From Bacteroidota bacterium (GTDB lineage: Bacteria > Bacteroidota > Bacteroidia > Cytophagales > Cytophagaceae), in contig JAEYZG010000024.1 of NCBI GenBank assembly GCA_023428135.1, positions 1-64,000 on the forward strand: DNA of 64,000 nucleotides. Direction: 5' to 3'. Of the stretch, positions 1 to 8,428 are shown in pieces. The translations under genes and the position numbers were made by a program. The stretch's first letter is position 1, and every line of letters starts with the position of its first letter. Under the pieces are notes generated by a model. It did no database searches, was not told the DNA's origin, and was given only the letters and a program-made list of their open reading frames with translations.

Positions 1-267
1 GAACAAGCCAATACAAATCAATAATTGAAAAGAAATAAATTCAAACTCATGAGAAGGGCCTGTTCCTTTGCTATCTCCCATACCCCTTGCAAACGAAAGA
101 AATAATTGACTGCCAATAGAAAATAAAAGTGAAAATGCTAAGGCAAAAATCACTCCTCCCTTCAATCCGAATTTATACAGGATTGTGAATTGAATCGCTG
201 CAATAATTGAAATGCTAATGACAGCAAATGTATTGATTTGAAATCTTTCTAACTGATAATCGTCCAT
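1..267 (-). CDS. Hypothetical membrane protein, 3' end outside window
   Basis: The frame opens at an ATG at 265-267 and runs off the left edge, giving 89 codons without a stop. After a short polar start (MDDYQLERFQ) come hydrophobic stretches at about residues 13-33 and 38-60, and a third begins at the truncated end, so this is the N-terminal part of a multi-span membrane protein. A polar loop with a Gly-Thr-Gly-Pro stretch lies between spans two and three. I do not recognise the family. The coding call rests on the hydrophobic pattern and the clean start; function is unknown. Confidence 0.5.
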   Translation of the reverse strand, partial: MDDYQLERFQINTFAVISISIIAAIQFTILYKFGLKGGVIFALAFSLLFSIGSQLFLSFARGMGDSKGTGPSHEFEFISFQLLICIGLF

Positions 268-668
268 TTCTTAGATTTATATTTGACGCATGTTTATGCC
301 TTGCTTCATTACAATATATGAAAAATATTTTTACCGGATTTATTATTTAGTTCCCGTTTGCATGCCAATAAACTTCATCCTAACCCTTCTTCCGAGGGAG
401 AAGGGAATAGTCGACAAAAAAAAATTCTGAATTAAAGTTGATATAACTAATAAGATACACATTAAAGTCCCTCTCCTGAAGTTGTTAGCAGGTTAGACTG
501 CTTATACTGTTTTTGAAAGGCTTTCCTACAAATGTTTCTGAAATGAATTCAGTAATAAAAAATAATCAATTCCACATAGAAAAAGCAACTAGAACATTTT
601 GTTTCTCTTCAGGTTTCTCCCATGACAGTCAATATTAATGTTATCAATAACTCGTGTAAATCAATCAT
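268..668. other. Intergenic region, no gene seen
   Basis: About 400 bases between divergent genes. Both upstream regions must lie here, but I see no clear promoter pair. It contains one short inverted repeat at 384-405 (CCCTTCT / AGAAGGG) of the kind often scattered in bacterial intergenic DNA. No coding frame of interest was found on either strand. Confidence 0.5.
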
Positions 669-1565
669 ATGACTTCATCGAACTCAGTTCCCAGTTTATT
701 ATTCTTTGTTATCCTTATTATAGGACTTTCAGTCGCTTATTCATTCTTTGGAATGTCACCGGCTTTTGTGTCAATCGGTATCTTTACTGTTATCTTTGCA
801 ATACTTGTTTCCTCGTCTGTTAAAATAGCCAATCCCTGGGAAAAGGCCTTGATATTACATCTTGGCAAGTTCCGTTATTTAAAAGGTCCCGGAATTTTCT
901 TTATCATCCCTATTATTGAAACAATCCCTTACTGGATTGATATCCGTGTGATAACGACATCATTTAGGGCAGAGAAGACACTCACTAAAGATTCTGTACC
1001 GGTGAGTGTAGATGCTGTTTTATTCTGGAAAGTTTTGGATCCGACAAAAGCGGCATTGGAAGTTGCCGACTATCAGAGTGCCATTAGCTGGGCAGCTCAA
1101 ACAGCTTTACGAGATGTTATAGGTAAAACCCAGCTTTCTGACATGCTCGAAGGGCGAGACAAGATCAGCAACATTTTACAGAAAATTATAGATGAACGAA
1201 CTGAGCCTTGGGGTGTCAGGGTAAATTCTGTAGAGGTAAAAGATGTATTGATTCCTCCCGGGCTTGAAGATGCTATGTCTATGCAGGCTCAGGCAGAAAG
1301 AGAAAGGCAGGCCAGAGTTATTCTTGGTGATTCTGAAAGGCAGGTTGCGGAAAAGTTTGGAGAAGCAGCGAAAACTTATGCAAACGATCCTACTGCTTTA
1401 CATTTAAGAGCCATGAATATGCTTTATGAAGGATTAAAGAAAAATTCCACTTTTGTGATTGTACCAAGTTCTGCGATAGATTCCATGCAGTTAGGGGCAA
1501 GGGAAGGATTAGCAACGATGCCAACTGGAATAAATAACAAGAATGCCAAAGTGCAGGCTCAATGA
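669..1565 (+). CDS. Slipin/stomatin-type SPFH domain protein
   Basis: A 298-aa membrane-anchored SPFH protein. Two hydrophobic segments at about residues 8-26 and 32-50 anchor it. The SPFH core follows, starting near NPWEKALILHLGKF (about 55-68) and including the typical stretch with IPYWIDIR and the mid-domain VDAVLFWKV. A charged helix rich in Ala/Glu/Arg (AQAERERQARVI, about residue 213) is the usual oligomerisation coiled coil. Stomatin-like proteins form membrane rings or microdomains and often work with an NfeD-type protease partner; no NfeD gene is next to it here. The start ATG is the first in frame giving a full N-terminal anchor. Family is clear, cellular role inferred only. Confidence 0.88.
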   Translation: MTSSNSVPSLLFFVILIIGLSVAYSFFGMSPAFVSIGIFTVIFAILVSSSVKIANPWEKALILHLGKFRYLKGPGIFFIIPIIETIPYWIDIRVITTSFRAEKTLTKDSVPVSVDAVLFWKVLDPTKAALEVADYQSAISWAAQTALRDVIGKTQLSDMLEGRDKISNILQKIIDERTEPWGVRVNSVEVKDVLIPPGLEDAMSMQAQAERERQARVILGDSERQVAEKFGEAAKTYANDPTALHLRAMNMLYEGLKKNSTFVIVPSSAIDSMQLGAREGLATMPTGINNKNAKVQAQ

Positions 1566-1603
1566 AACTGAATTAAAGTGGCTTAGTATAAAAATCTTAC
1601 CAC

Positions 1604-2218
1604 TCAATTGTTAGTCAATGATTTCTTTCGAACAGGAATGTTAGGTGCAGCCTGATTGGATTTTCTCATCTGTATTGGACCGTACCAAAGCCAGAATCCT
1701 GTTATCGTAAATATAAGAAGAGCCAGTCCCATGATAGTAGAGTAAACAAGTTTGAATTCGTTATTACTCAAGCCAGTATAATAATCTATTATCGAGCCGT
1801 CATGAACCTTCTCTATAAAATCTGCACGTCTTCTTTCTATATGTAAAAGTTTTCCTGTCGCGCCATCCAGCTGGATACCCCAGAATTGATCTGCAAATAC
1901 GAATTTCACCATTCCCTTATCTTTTCGGATGTCTATGCGCTCAAGCTCTTGTGATAAGTTAGGTGATACAGAATCATGTAATATCTGACAAGCCTGTTGA
2001 TGAAGGCTATCAATAGAAAGCCAGTCTTTTAAATTGGTAGATGTTCCTTTATAAGACTTTGCAAGAATTATCCCATTGCTGTTTTTTTTCCAGGCTAATA
2101 ACAATCCGGATATAGATATAAAAAAGAAAAAAACGAATAACAGAGCTCCGGTTACACGATGGACTTTTCTGAAAATTCTAAGCAGCTTCGCTTGTTGTTG
2201 TCTTTTTTTTTCTGACAT
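1604..2218 (-). CDS. PepSY domain membrane protein
   Basis: A 204-aa protein with an N-terminal membrane helix at about residues 20-45 (preceded by KVHRVTG), an extracytoplasmic PepSY-like region (about 60-135) and a C-terminal helix at about 157-178 ending in GFWLWYGP. The pairing of FRKVHRVTGALL with a second helix carrying GFWLWYG is typical of PepSY-associated transmembrane proteins, which are often linked to iron or siderophore reduction. It is much shorter than four-helix PepSY reductases and matches the two-helix subtype. It converges on the slipin gene with 38 bases between the stops. Substrate unknown. Confidence 0.8.
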   Translation of the reverse strand: MSEKKRQQQAKLLRIFRKVHRVTGALLFVFFFFISISGLLLAWKKNSNGIILAKSYKGTSTNLKDWLSIDSLHQQACQILHDSVSPNLSQELERIDIRKDKGMVKFVFADQFWGIQLDGATGKLLHIERRRADFIEKVHDGSIIDYYTGLSNNEFKLVYSTIMGLALLIFTITGFWLWYGPIQMRKSNQAAPNIPVRKKSLTNN

Positions 2219-2650
2219 GTCTTGTACTATAAAAATATCCGAGAGTTATCGTTCTCGTATTTATAATGCTAATATAGTCATTTCTTTTTCCTGATGGAAA
2301 ACATGCCAGCAAAGGCGATAAGTCTATTTTGTAATAAGTTTATGAGAATGTGCGGATAATGTTTTGTTACTTAGTTTGTTACTTTTCTATTTCTTCTTTT
2401 GTTTAGTAATTCAGACATTATTCATTGATGAGATATTTTTCAAATCCCAATCCTATTTTAATGCTCAAAAAACTATCGCTTGATCTTTTGTTCTTTCTTG
2501 GTCTTGTTTAGATAAGGACATCGTGATAAGCTGCATCGTCACAAGAATACTTTCGCTCAATTTTGGCTCTGTATCTGTAAAAAGAGGCAATTTATCAATC
2601 TTTCTGTCAATTCAAGGCTTAAGGATGCGTCTCTTTGTTGAGGTTATAAC

Positions 2651-2809
2651 TTAAAATTCGAATTCTTTGGGTAGGGGTGAATCCCTTTTTATTTTAGAAA
2701 CATAAATAAGCATTTCTTCCTTTGTTCGATATTTTTTCCAGCCATTAATCAGCCAATAGGAAGGTGCCAGCAAGCTGAATACAAGGCTGAATGAGAGTTC
2801 AATAATGTT
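2651..2809 (-). pseudogene. Possible coding remnant of a membrane protein
   Basis: Fifty-two codons open to a stop at 2651-2653, but with no ATG near the upstream end, where a stop codon immediately precedes. The translation looks protein-like: a hydrophobic segment ending in LLAPSYWLINGWKKY, then a basic amphipathic tail (KEEMLIYVSKIKRDSPLP). This resembles the last membrane helix and tail of a larger protein. It may be the 3' remnant of a deleted gene, or chance. I do not recognise the family. Confidence 0.25.
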
Positions 2810-2916
2810 TTATAAAGTATTTTTATTTGAAAGGTAACTTCTGCTCAAGAGTTATTCATTAATTTCCTTTGTATGGATTAAACCAACAGGGGAAGGTATA
2901 CAATATCAACAAAAAG

Positions 2917-2957
2917 TATTGCCAATTGAGACGCCATTTATTGCAGCTCAATTGGCA
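2917..2957 (-). terminator. Hairpin after the secreted-protein gene
   Basis: Perfect 11-bp arms TGCCAATTGAG (2920-2930) and CTCAATTGGCA (2947-2957) with a 16-base loop. Read on the minus strand it lies just after the stop of the gene at 2970-3800 and is followed by a T-rich stretch (ACTTTTTG), as expected for an intrinsic terminator. Confidence 0.6.
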
Positions 2958-2969
2958 TTGTATAATTAT

Positions 2970-3800
2970 CTATTTAATTACCAACATCTTCTTAGTATCG
3001 GACGTGCCTGAAGAAGTAACAAGGTTATAATAATAGGTACCTGAAGGTAAGTCAGAGTTGTTTAACTGTAAATATCCAATCGACCTGTCAACTTTATATT
3101 TTTTTATTACAGCACCATCTTTGTTGTAGACAACCAACTCTCCGGATGTTTCATTCTTCGGTAGCTCAAACTCAATTCTTGTAGACTCTGAAGTTGGATT
3201 GGGAAATGGGTTCGATATGGCACTACGAAGCTTTAAAGATTTATTCACAGGGGTGGTGACCTTCTCTTCTTCGCAACAACCAGGAAGCGTACCAGGTAAT
3301 GAGTATACATAAATTTTTTCAAAACTCTGGTTTGATAGTGTCATCTTCCATCCCTCTTCTGTGGAGTAAATATTGAATAGACTAAATGGAGAATAGGCAA
3401 GTATAGTTTGACAATTGACATCATCCTTGGAAAATAATGTTTCATAGTCTTCATTTATTATAGCTGTCTTCATTGGTTTGCTATATTGATCGGTATAGTT
3501 TATTAAAAATTCAACTTTATCATCCAGGTTAAAAAGCTTATCTGAGATGCAACCAATACTTGATTTAAATCCTTCAATTTGCGGAATGTTAAATTCTATA
3601 AAAATGGAATGATTCAAGCCGTATAAGGTAACCTTATTGTCAACAGTTTGAACATAACATGTTCCTGAATGAAGCTTTATCATTTCGAATCTTGTATAAG
3701 GAGGAGTTAGAGTTTGTTCATACATATGTTCTTCTATGATCTGAGCAAAGCCTTTCAGGGTGAAGATTAAAAAGGTCAATAGAATTATACTTTTTTTCAT
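2970..3800 (-). CDS. Secreted protein with type IX secretion sorting tail
   Basis: A 276-aa protein with a clear signal peptide (MKKSIILLTFLIF..., cleavage after GFAQ near residue 20). The middle part has no family I recognise. The last ~85 residues form a Por/T9SS type A sorting domain: it begins with SNPFPNPTSE, has alternating beta strands including GELVVYNKDGAVI and LPSGTYYYNLV, and ends in KKMLVIK. Such tails direct export across the outer membrane by the type IX system and are usually removed at the cell surface. A CCEEE stretch at about 177 separates the two halves. It is a stand-alone gene with its own terminator. Export route is well supported; function is unknown. Confidence 0.8.
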   Translation of the reverse strand: MKKSIILLTFLIFTLKGFAQIIEEHMYEQTLTPPYTRFEMIKLHSGTCYVQTVDNKVTLYGLNHSIFIEFNIPQIEGFKSSIGCISDKLFNLDDKVEFLINYTDQYSKPMKTAIINEDYETLFSKDDVNCQTILAYSPFSLFNIYSTEEGWKMTLSNQSFEKIYVYSLPGTLPGCCEEEKVTTPVNKSLKLRSAISNPFPNPTSESTRIEFELPKNETSGELVVYNKDGAVIKKYKVDRSIGYLQLNNSDLPSGTYYYNLVTSSGTSDTKKMLVIK

Positions 3801-4032
3801 TTTTAAAAAAAATTCTGATTATCATGCAATTTAGTAAAAATGTAATACGAAATTGTCTTACATGTGTTGTTGGAATTAATCATTAAACCCGATTGATCTT
3901 ATCTGAAAATCTCAATGCCTTAAACCATGCTGGAGAATGTTGTAGGAGGGTGTATAATAAAAGGATAAGTTTCCAGGAAGGTCTGGGAAGCGACCAGATC
4001 TGTGTTATGTTCGGTTTTTCAATAATTTTTTT

Positions 4033-4053
4033 GAGACGCCCTGCTGGTGTCTC
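4033..4053. repeat. GAGACGCC palindrome, copy 1
   Basis: GAGACGCC pairs with GGTGTCTC (one G-T pair) around a 5-base loop, CTGCT. It is the same arm sequence as the copy at 4171-4191 and looks like a dispersed palindromic intergenic element. Confidence 0.55.
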
Positions 4054-4170
4054 AAAACGTTCCATAATAGTAAATCTTCCGTTTTCAATAATTATTCAAT
4101 TATGTAATCTGTTTTTTGCTAGTCCATTATTTGGGTTTATAATTAGATAAGGAAGTTGTAATAGACAAAT

Positions 4171-4191
4171 GAGACGCCAGCATGGCGTCTC
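4171..4191. repeat. GAGACGCC palindrome, copy 2
   Basis: Perfect 9-bp arms GAGACGCCA / TGGCGTCTC around a 3-base loop, GCA. It shares its arms with the copy 130 bases upstream; the loops differ, so the arms appear to be maintained by pairing. Confidence 0.6.
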
Positions 4192-4323
4192 TACGCAGGG
4201 GCTACATAATCAATTTTTCCTCTGCGATGAAAAGCAGAATTATTCACCGCAAATTTGCGGTAAATAGATTCAATGAAAAAATAAGACTTCCAATTAAAGA
4301 CATCCCGAAGGCTTATTTTGCTA

Positions 4324-4683
4324 TTATGCCGCTTTCAGCTCCTCCGCAGCAGTATCCAGAAACTGCAACAGAAAGAAAAGATCTTCCGGTATTTTTTCAA
4401 ATGGCCATCCGAGCAGGATGTCGGGTTCTTGAGCAATAGCAATTAAAAACAGATCTCTCAAGCCACGACTGAGCCTTTCTGCCGGTACGACCTCCAGAAA
4501 GACATCCAGTTCTTTAATGATAGTATTGTTGAGTTTTGAATTTTCAGGAAGCTTGATCTTCCTGCGTTTGGGCATATCTCCGCCTTGCGGGATAGCCTGG
4601 TTGAACGGTTCTGCTGGCATTTTTATAAAAATGGTTTGCCCGGTAGGAGTTGCCAACAGAACATGGTTCGTGCTCCTGAACAT
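4324..4683 (-). CDS. Hypothetical protein, 119 aa
   Basis: No family recognised. The protein has a mixed beta N-terminus (MFRSTNHVLLATPTGQTIFI), a basic PKRRKIKLP linker at about residues 38-46, and a helical, acidic C-terminal half rich in Leu, Glu and Phe (GLRDLFLIAIAQ, PEDLFFLLQFLDTAAEEL). There is no signal peptide or membrane span, so it is probably cytoplasmic. Codon use and sequence complexity look protein-like, better than the plus-strand frame that overlaps it (4182-4439). It diverges from the nucleotidyltransferase-HEPN gene. An accessory gene or a mobile-element hitchhiker is possible. Confidence 0.45.
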   Translation of the reverse strand: MFRSTNHVLLATPTGQTIFIKMPAEPFNQAIPQGGDMPKRRKIKLPENSKLNNTIIKELDVFLEVVPAERLSRGLRDLFLIAIAQEPDILLGWPFEKIPEDLFFLLQFLDTAAEELKAA

Positions 4684-4897
4684 TACTGATATCAGGCTCC
4701 TCCGGGCAATAGGTTAATGCTGTAGTATTTTTTACAATACCACTATGTTTATACTACTAATAAATTTTGTGGCATTGCTACCACGTTCTGTTGGCGGAAT
4801 AAAAGTATAAAATTTTATCACGAAACCAAAAGTTTGTTCCTTCTAATCGGTTAAAATATAGGTTATTAGCGTTTGTGTTTAAATCGTAAAGTTTTTT

Positions 4898-5803
4898 TTG
4901 ATATATTCGATTCCAGAAAATAGCAGCAATCTTTTGAAGACCAGTATCGACTTTCTTCCGGACCATAAACAGCAGGAGCTTATTGCTATCCGAGATCATA
5001 TCATTCGTACGTTTGAGCCTGAGATGATCATTTTGTTCGGATCCTATGCCCGCAACGAATGGGTGGAAGATCGTTATATGGAAGGTCATATCACTTATGA
5101 GTATAAAAGTGATTTTGATATACTGGTCATATCCAAAGTAGAGCTGGGACCACGACGCAATGGCAAGTGGTTTAAGATGGAACGTGAAGTGAAAAGCCTT
5201 CCTGTACAAACTCCTATAAGTCTTATCCATCATGGTATAAAATTCTTCAATAAAGAGGTTCGTAAGAACAGCTACTTTTTTATTGATATTCTGAAGGAGG
5301 GTATTATGCTTTATGATACTCAGAATTTTCAATTGGCAGAACCTGTTGTATTAAATGAGGAGCAGTTAAAGAAGCAGGCTAAAGAGGATTTTGAGATGTG
5401 GTTTGAAAGTGCGAATGGATTCTTTATGCAATATAGTCATGCATTCAGTGTCGGTAATTATAAAATTGCAGCATTTGAATTACATCAAGTCACAGAACGC
5501 TATTATACAGCATTGCTTTTAGTATTTACTGGCTATCGCCCCAAGTTGCATGATATTAAAAAGCTTGGAGAAAAAGCTGCGCAAATCAATCCAAGATTCA
5601 AGACCGTTTTTCCTGTTGATACTCCTGAAAACCTTTCCCGCTTCGAATTGCTTCAAAGAGCTTATATAGATGCGCGCTATCAGAAGACCTACTCCATCAC
5701 TAAAGTGGAGCTGGAATATCTTGCTACGCGCGTGGAGGTGTTGAGGGATATGGTGAAGGAGGTTTGTGAGGGGAGGATAGAGGGAAATGATAAAAATGTG
5801 TAG
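4898..5803 (+). CDS. Nucleotidyltransferase-HEPN fusion protein
   Basis: A 301-aa two-domain protein. Residues about 20-135 are a minimal nucleotidyltransferase: GSYARNEW (48-55) is the GSxAR(G)(E/D) signature and DFDILV (72-77) supplies acidic metal ligands. Residues about 160-290 are an all-helical HEPN domain (FELHQVTERYYTALLLV, then HDIKKLGEKAA and RAYIDARYQK). Separate MNT and HEPN genes form toxin-antitoxin pairs in which MNT AMPylates the HEPN RNase; in fused forms the role is less clear. No ATG is available at the 5' end: TTG at 4898, or TTG at 4934 (giving MKTSIDFLP), are the candidate starts, and I consider 4934 at least equally likely. It lies beside the ABC-3C cassette. Confidence 0.8.
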   Translation: MIYSIPENSSNLLKTSIDFLPDHKQQELIAIRDHIIRTFEPEMIILFGSYARNEWVEDRYMEGHITYEYKSDFDILVISKVELGPRRNGKWFKMEREVKSLPVQTPISLIHHGIKFFNKEVRKNSYFFIDILKEGIMLYDTQNFQLAEPVVLNEEQLKKQAKEDFEMWFESANGFFMQYSHAFSVGNYKIAAFELHQVTERYYTALLLVFTGYRPKLHDIKKLGEKAAQINPRFKTVFPVDTPENLSRFELLQRAYIDARYQKTYSITKVELEYLATRVEVLRDMVKEVCEGRIEGNDKNV

Positions 5804-5903
5804 ACCGTATAAAATTTCCTTACTCAATTGGGAAAGGTTCAAATTCCTAAAAACTTTATACCTATCCACAAAAGGATTGAAGATTCATATTAGTTATATT
5901 AGA

Positions 5904-7598
5904 TTAAATCTTGAAGAACTTTTCCTCCTGAGTCAGTTCTAAAATTCTTTTCTCTTGAATATAATCAGTTCCTAAAAAGGAAATCCTTTCGTGCAAAACA
6001 GAAACAATAAATTGTCCATTGATTGAATCTGCAATTTCAAAAGTAGATAAAATTTGGTTTTGATGAATAATTTCCAATTTGTCATGTATGGCAAATTTTG
6101 GAAAATCTAGTCCCAGTTCGTTAAAATAGCTAATAAAAGCTAAGTCAAAAGAAATTATTTCAGTTTTTTTATAGCCATCTCCAACATTTCCTTCTAAATT
6201 ATCAAACTCGAACCTTCTATTCTCCAGATCATAATATATGTATATTTTCTCCCCATGAGTTTTGTTCGTATAAAGTGTAAAATATTTATTAAAAACCTCA
6301 TTAATGTTGGTATTTAGCTCATCAATATATGTTTCAAACTTCAGATTGATGTCATTAAGAAGAACATCATTTTTTGCGATATGATTTTGTAAGTTTTCAA
6401 TTGTTTCAATTTGTAAAACTAACTTTCCCTTTTCAACATATAGTACATTGACCTCTTCTCTAACTTTTACTAAATCATCAAATGTTCCAGTATCATCTAA
6501 CAGCCTTAATACATGTGACTGCTCTTTTAATAATTGATCCAAATCATGCTTAATGGTATTTCTTTCATGTTCTAACTTTGAAATATGTTGCTCTACAAAT
6601 TTCAATTTACTCGCAACCATCTTATTGTGGAAGAGAAGAACTTCTTCAAAAGGCTTCTGTATATTTCCAAGAAACATTTTAGCTTCTTCATATAATTTCT
6701 TTATTGAGGCTGGATCTATACTGGATTCACTCCTGATTAATTCATTTTTAGTTTTTTGACTTAAGTCAATCTTTGTGTTTATATTACCTATTAAAGAAGA
6801 TAGCTCAGATGTTTTTGATTTAATCCCTTTTAACCTTTCAATTAGCGCCTCATACGTTTTCGGCAAATCTATACTTTTAATTTGCTGTTCTTTCTCGTCA
6901 ATTGCTCCTTGAAGTTGGGTTAGCCTATTTAAGAGTCTCGGCAAGGTTGATTTACCTTTAATTTTTTTTAGCTCTTTTGAAAGTGTATCAGTGCTAACTA
7001 AAAGATTTAACCTATCTGAAATAACCTCTTGATCTGGGAATCCAAATAAATAAAGATATAATGCTTCGTAAACTGGTTTCTTTGTGTTTGGGTGTAAAAT
7101 ATTGTATAAGTTATTTTCAGAATAAGAATCACACCTTACAAATTTTTTAATAATATTTCGAAAAGAAATTTTTGTTTCTGAAGGAGGAAGATGAAAAAGT
7201 AATTCATTTAACTTTTTGTTATATTCACCTAATGTGTCGTATTTAATTTCATTTATATATAAATCATTCGATGAATTAAAAGATCTTCTTAAAAGAATTT
7301 TCTCTGCATTCTTATTTACCAATGACAAAGAAAACACTACATCCTCTTCAAATAAGAATAATTTTATTCGCTCATTGTCAGATTTTGTTTCTTTATCAAC
7401 ATAGATATCCTTACCTGTAGAACCCAAACAAAAATCGATGGTCCTTATAAAAGTTGTCTTTCCAACATTATTACCTGAAATAGTTTTATCTTCAAAAATA
7501 GGTGTGTTATCAATAATCAAATTCAGGCCTTGTAAATTAAAGGGGATATCTCTAATGATACCTTTTTTGGATGATATGGTAAGTTTTTCTAGAAGCAT
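5904..7598 (-). CDS. ABC-3C ATPase, DUF2326 / Rad50-RecN-like
   Basis: A 564-aa ABC ATPase of the SMC/Rad50/RecN type. The N-terminal half-domain holds a Walker A loop, GNNVGKTT (42-49). Long charged coiled-coil helices occupy about residues 190-430. The C-terminal DUF2326-like region includes ISFDLAFISYF and FPKFAIHDKLEII, where the His-Asp pair replaces the canonical Walker B Asp-Glu. This layout is that of the ATPase of ABC-three-component systems, predicted conflict (probably anti-phage) systems in which DNA- or end-sensing by the ATPase would control an effector. It is the last gene of a four-gene operon and overlaps the preceding middle-component gene by 10 bases. No ABC permease is nearby, so transport is unlikely. 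Confidence 0.85.
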   Translation of the reverse strand: MLLEKLTISSKKGIIRDIPFNLQGLNLIIDNTPIFEDKTISGNNVGKTTFIRTIDFCLGSTGKDIYVDKETKSDNERIKLFLFEEDVVFSLSLVNKNAEKILLRRSFNSSNDLYINEIKYDTLGEYNKKLNELLFHLPPSETKISFRNIIKKFVRCDSYSENNLYNILHPNTKKPVYEALYLYLFGFPDQEVISDRLNLLVSTDTLSKELKKIKGKSTLPRLLNRLTQLQGAIDEKEQQIKSIDLPKTYEALIERLKGIKSKTSELSSLIGNINTKIDLSQKTKNELIRSESSIDPASIKKLYEEAKMFLGNIQKPFEEVLLFHNKMVASKLKFVEQHISKLEHERNTIKHDLDQLLKEQSHVLRLLDDTGTFDDLVKVREEVNVLYVEKGKLVLQIETIENLQNHIAKNDVLLNDINLKFETYIDELNTNINEVFNKYFTLYTNKTHGEKIYIYYDLENRRFEFDNLEGNVGDGYKKTEIISFDLAFISYFNELGLDFPKFAIHDKLEIIHQNQILSTFEIADSINGQFIVSVLHERISFLGTDYIQEKRILELTQEEKFFKI

Positions 7599-7831
7599 TT
7601 TTTTATCTTATCATTGCCAGTAAGTTCAATTGTATTTAAAATAAATAACCAGTCTAATGCATATAAGAAATAATTATAACTAACTTTTATTTCAGGATAT
7701 AGTTGAATATACCTATCGTAAATTGATATCGGATCAAGGATTGATCTATAATCGTTCTTTAATATATCTAAAATTCTTGCTCCCATAACATACATACTTT
7801 TTTCGGGTACAATATCTTCTGGCAGAACCAT
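7589..7831 (-). CDS. ABC-3C middle component (MC6-like)
   Basis: An 80-aa protein matching what I know of small middle components of ABC-three-component systems, probably class 6: it starts MVLPEDIVPEKSMYVMGARI, followed by a helical stretch ending in VSYNYFLYALDWLFILNTIEL, the typical winged-helix-like end with an I-E-L strand and a short polar tail. Such proteins bridge the ATPase and the CTD protein. Its start overlaps the last base of the upstream CTD gene stop (7831) and its end overlaps the ATPase start by 10 bases, so translation is probably coupled. No enzyme motif is seen. Confidence 0.75.
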   Translation of the reverse strand: MVLPEDIVPEKSMYVMGARILDILKNDYRSILDPISIYDRYIQLYPEIKVSYNYFLYALDWLFILNTIELTGNDKIKKCF

Positions 7832-8427
7832 TATTTATTGGGATTTTCTAAAATTTTACAATCAACAAATGCATGGCATACTATAGCTATTACTGTAATT
7901 TCTATAGACTCAGTCGGGATATGTGTAATCCCATTTAAATTTTTTGAAACTCTCATAAGAAGTCTATTAATCACTTCGAAAAGAATATTATCTGAATTTG
8001 CTCGAACAACCTCTATCTTATCTAAATTAGGATTATCTTTCATTTTTTCACCTAAAACGGTTAAGTATAATATATTGAGGTAATTAAGTACAGTTTTCTT
8101 TCGTCCAGGGGTATCTGAATCGAGTGCGTCATATGCAGCATCTAAAAAATATGAATTCTCACTAAAACTTGCCTCAATTAGCAACTTATAAGAAATCACT
8201 TGGTTAAAAGCTATTTTTACATCAATTTCTGGTGGCAACCTTCTTTTTCCCTGACCTGTGTCTACTTCTGTTAATGAATTATAGAGAGAGAGTACAATCT
8301 GATTTATGTCAGAAGGGTTACTTTGAAATGTAATAAGCTGTTGTATGTATTTTTCATCAACAATGGTATTGTTATTAACAACACTCTGGTTATTGAACCA
8401 GCCATATATTTTCTGAGAAATACTCAT
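7831..8427 (-). CDS. ABC-3C CTD-type protein
   Basis: A 198-aa protein, almost all helical after residue 25. It opens with MSISQKIYGWF and an Asn-rich stretch, NNQSVVNNNTIV (13-24), then helices with conserved-looking TGQGKRRLPPEIDVKIAFNQ (about 79-98), DAAYDALDSDTPGRKK and a hydrophobic C-terminal helix (IEITVIAIVCHAFVDCKIL). The layout agrees with the ABC-3C CTD component that pairs with a middle component and a DUF2326 ATPase. No nuclease or other catalytic motif is evident, so it may be an adaptor with the effector function elsewhere, for example in the membrane protein encoded just upstream. Confidence 0.65.
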   Translation of the reverse strand: MSISQKIYGWFNNQSVVNNNTIVDEKYIQQLITFQSNPSDINQIVLSLYNSLTEVDTGQGKRRLPPEIDVKIAFNQVISYKLLIEASFSENSYFLDAAYDALDSDTPGRKKTVLNYLNILYLTVLGEKMKDNPNLDKIEVVRANSDNILFEVINRLLMRVSKNLNGITHIPTESIEITVIAIVCHAFVDCKILENPNK

Positions 8428-8428
8428 A

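Larger units (their letters stand above)
2219..2969. other. Gene-poor region, 750 bases
   Basis: No intact gene is visible. It contains a possible coding remnant on the minus strand (2651-2809) and a strong inverted repeat near the right end (2920-2957) that probably terminates the neighbouring secreted-protein gene. The rest is AT-rich without recognisable signals. Confidence 0.5.
3801..4323. other. Intergenic region with hairpin repeats
   Basis: About 520 bases with no convincing gene. Open frames here (for example 3883-4065 minus and 3893-4150 plus) lie across the hairpin repeats and do not look like proteins. The two GAGACGCC hairpins at 4033-4053 and 4171-4191 are the only structured elements seen. 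Confidence 0.5.

Noticed and set aside
3883..4150. Overlapping frames on both strands in the 3.8-4.3 kb gap
   Set aside because: They cross the GAGACGCC palindrome and encode its translation; no protein features.
4778..5332. Minus-strand open frame of 184 codons
   Set aside because: It lies opposite the nucleotidyltransferase-HEPN gene, whose motifs are clear; the reverse translation has no domain and reads as a shadow.
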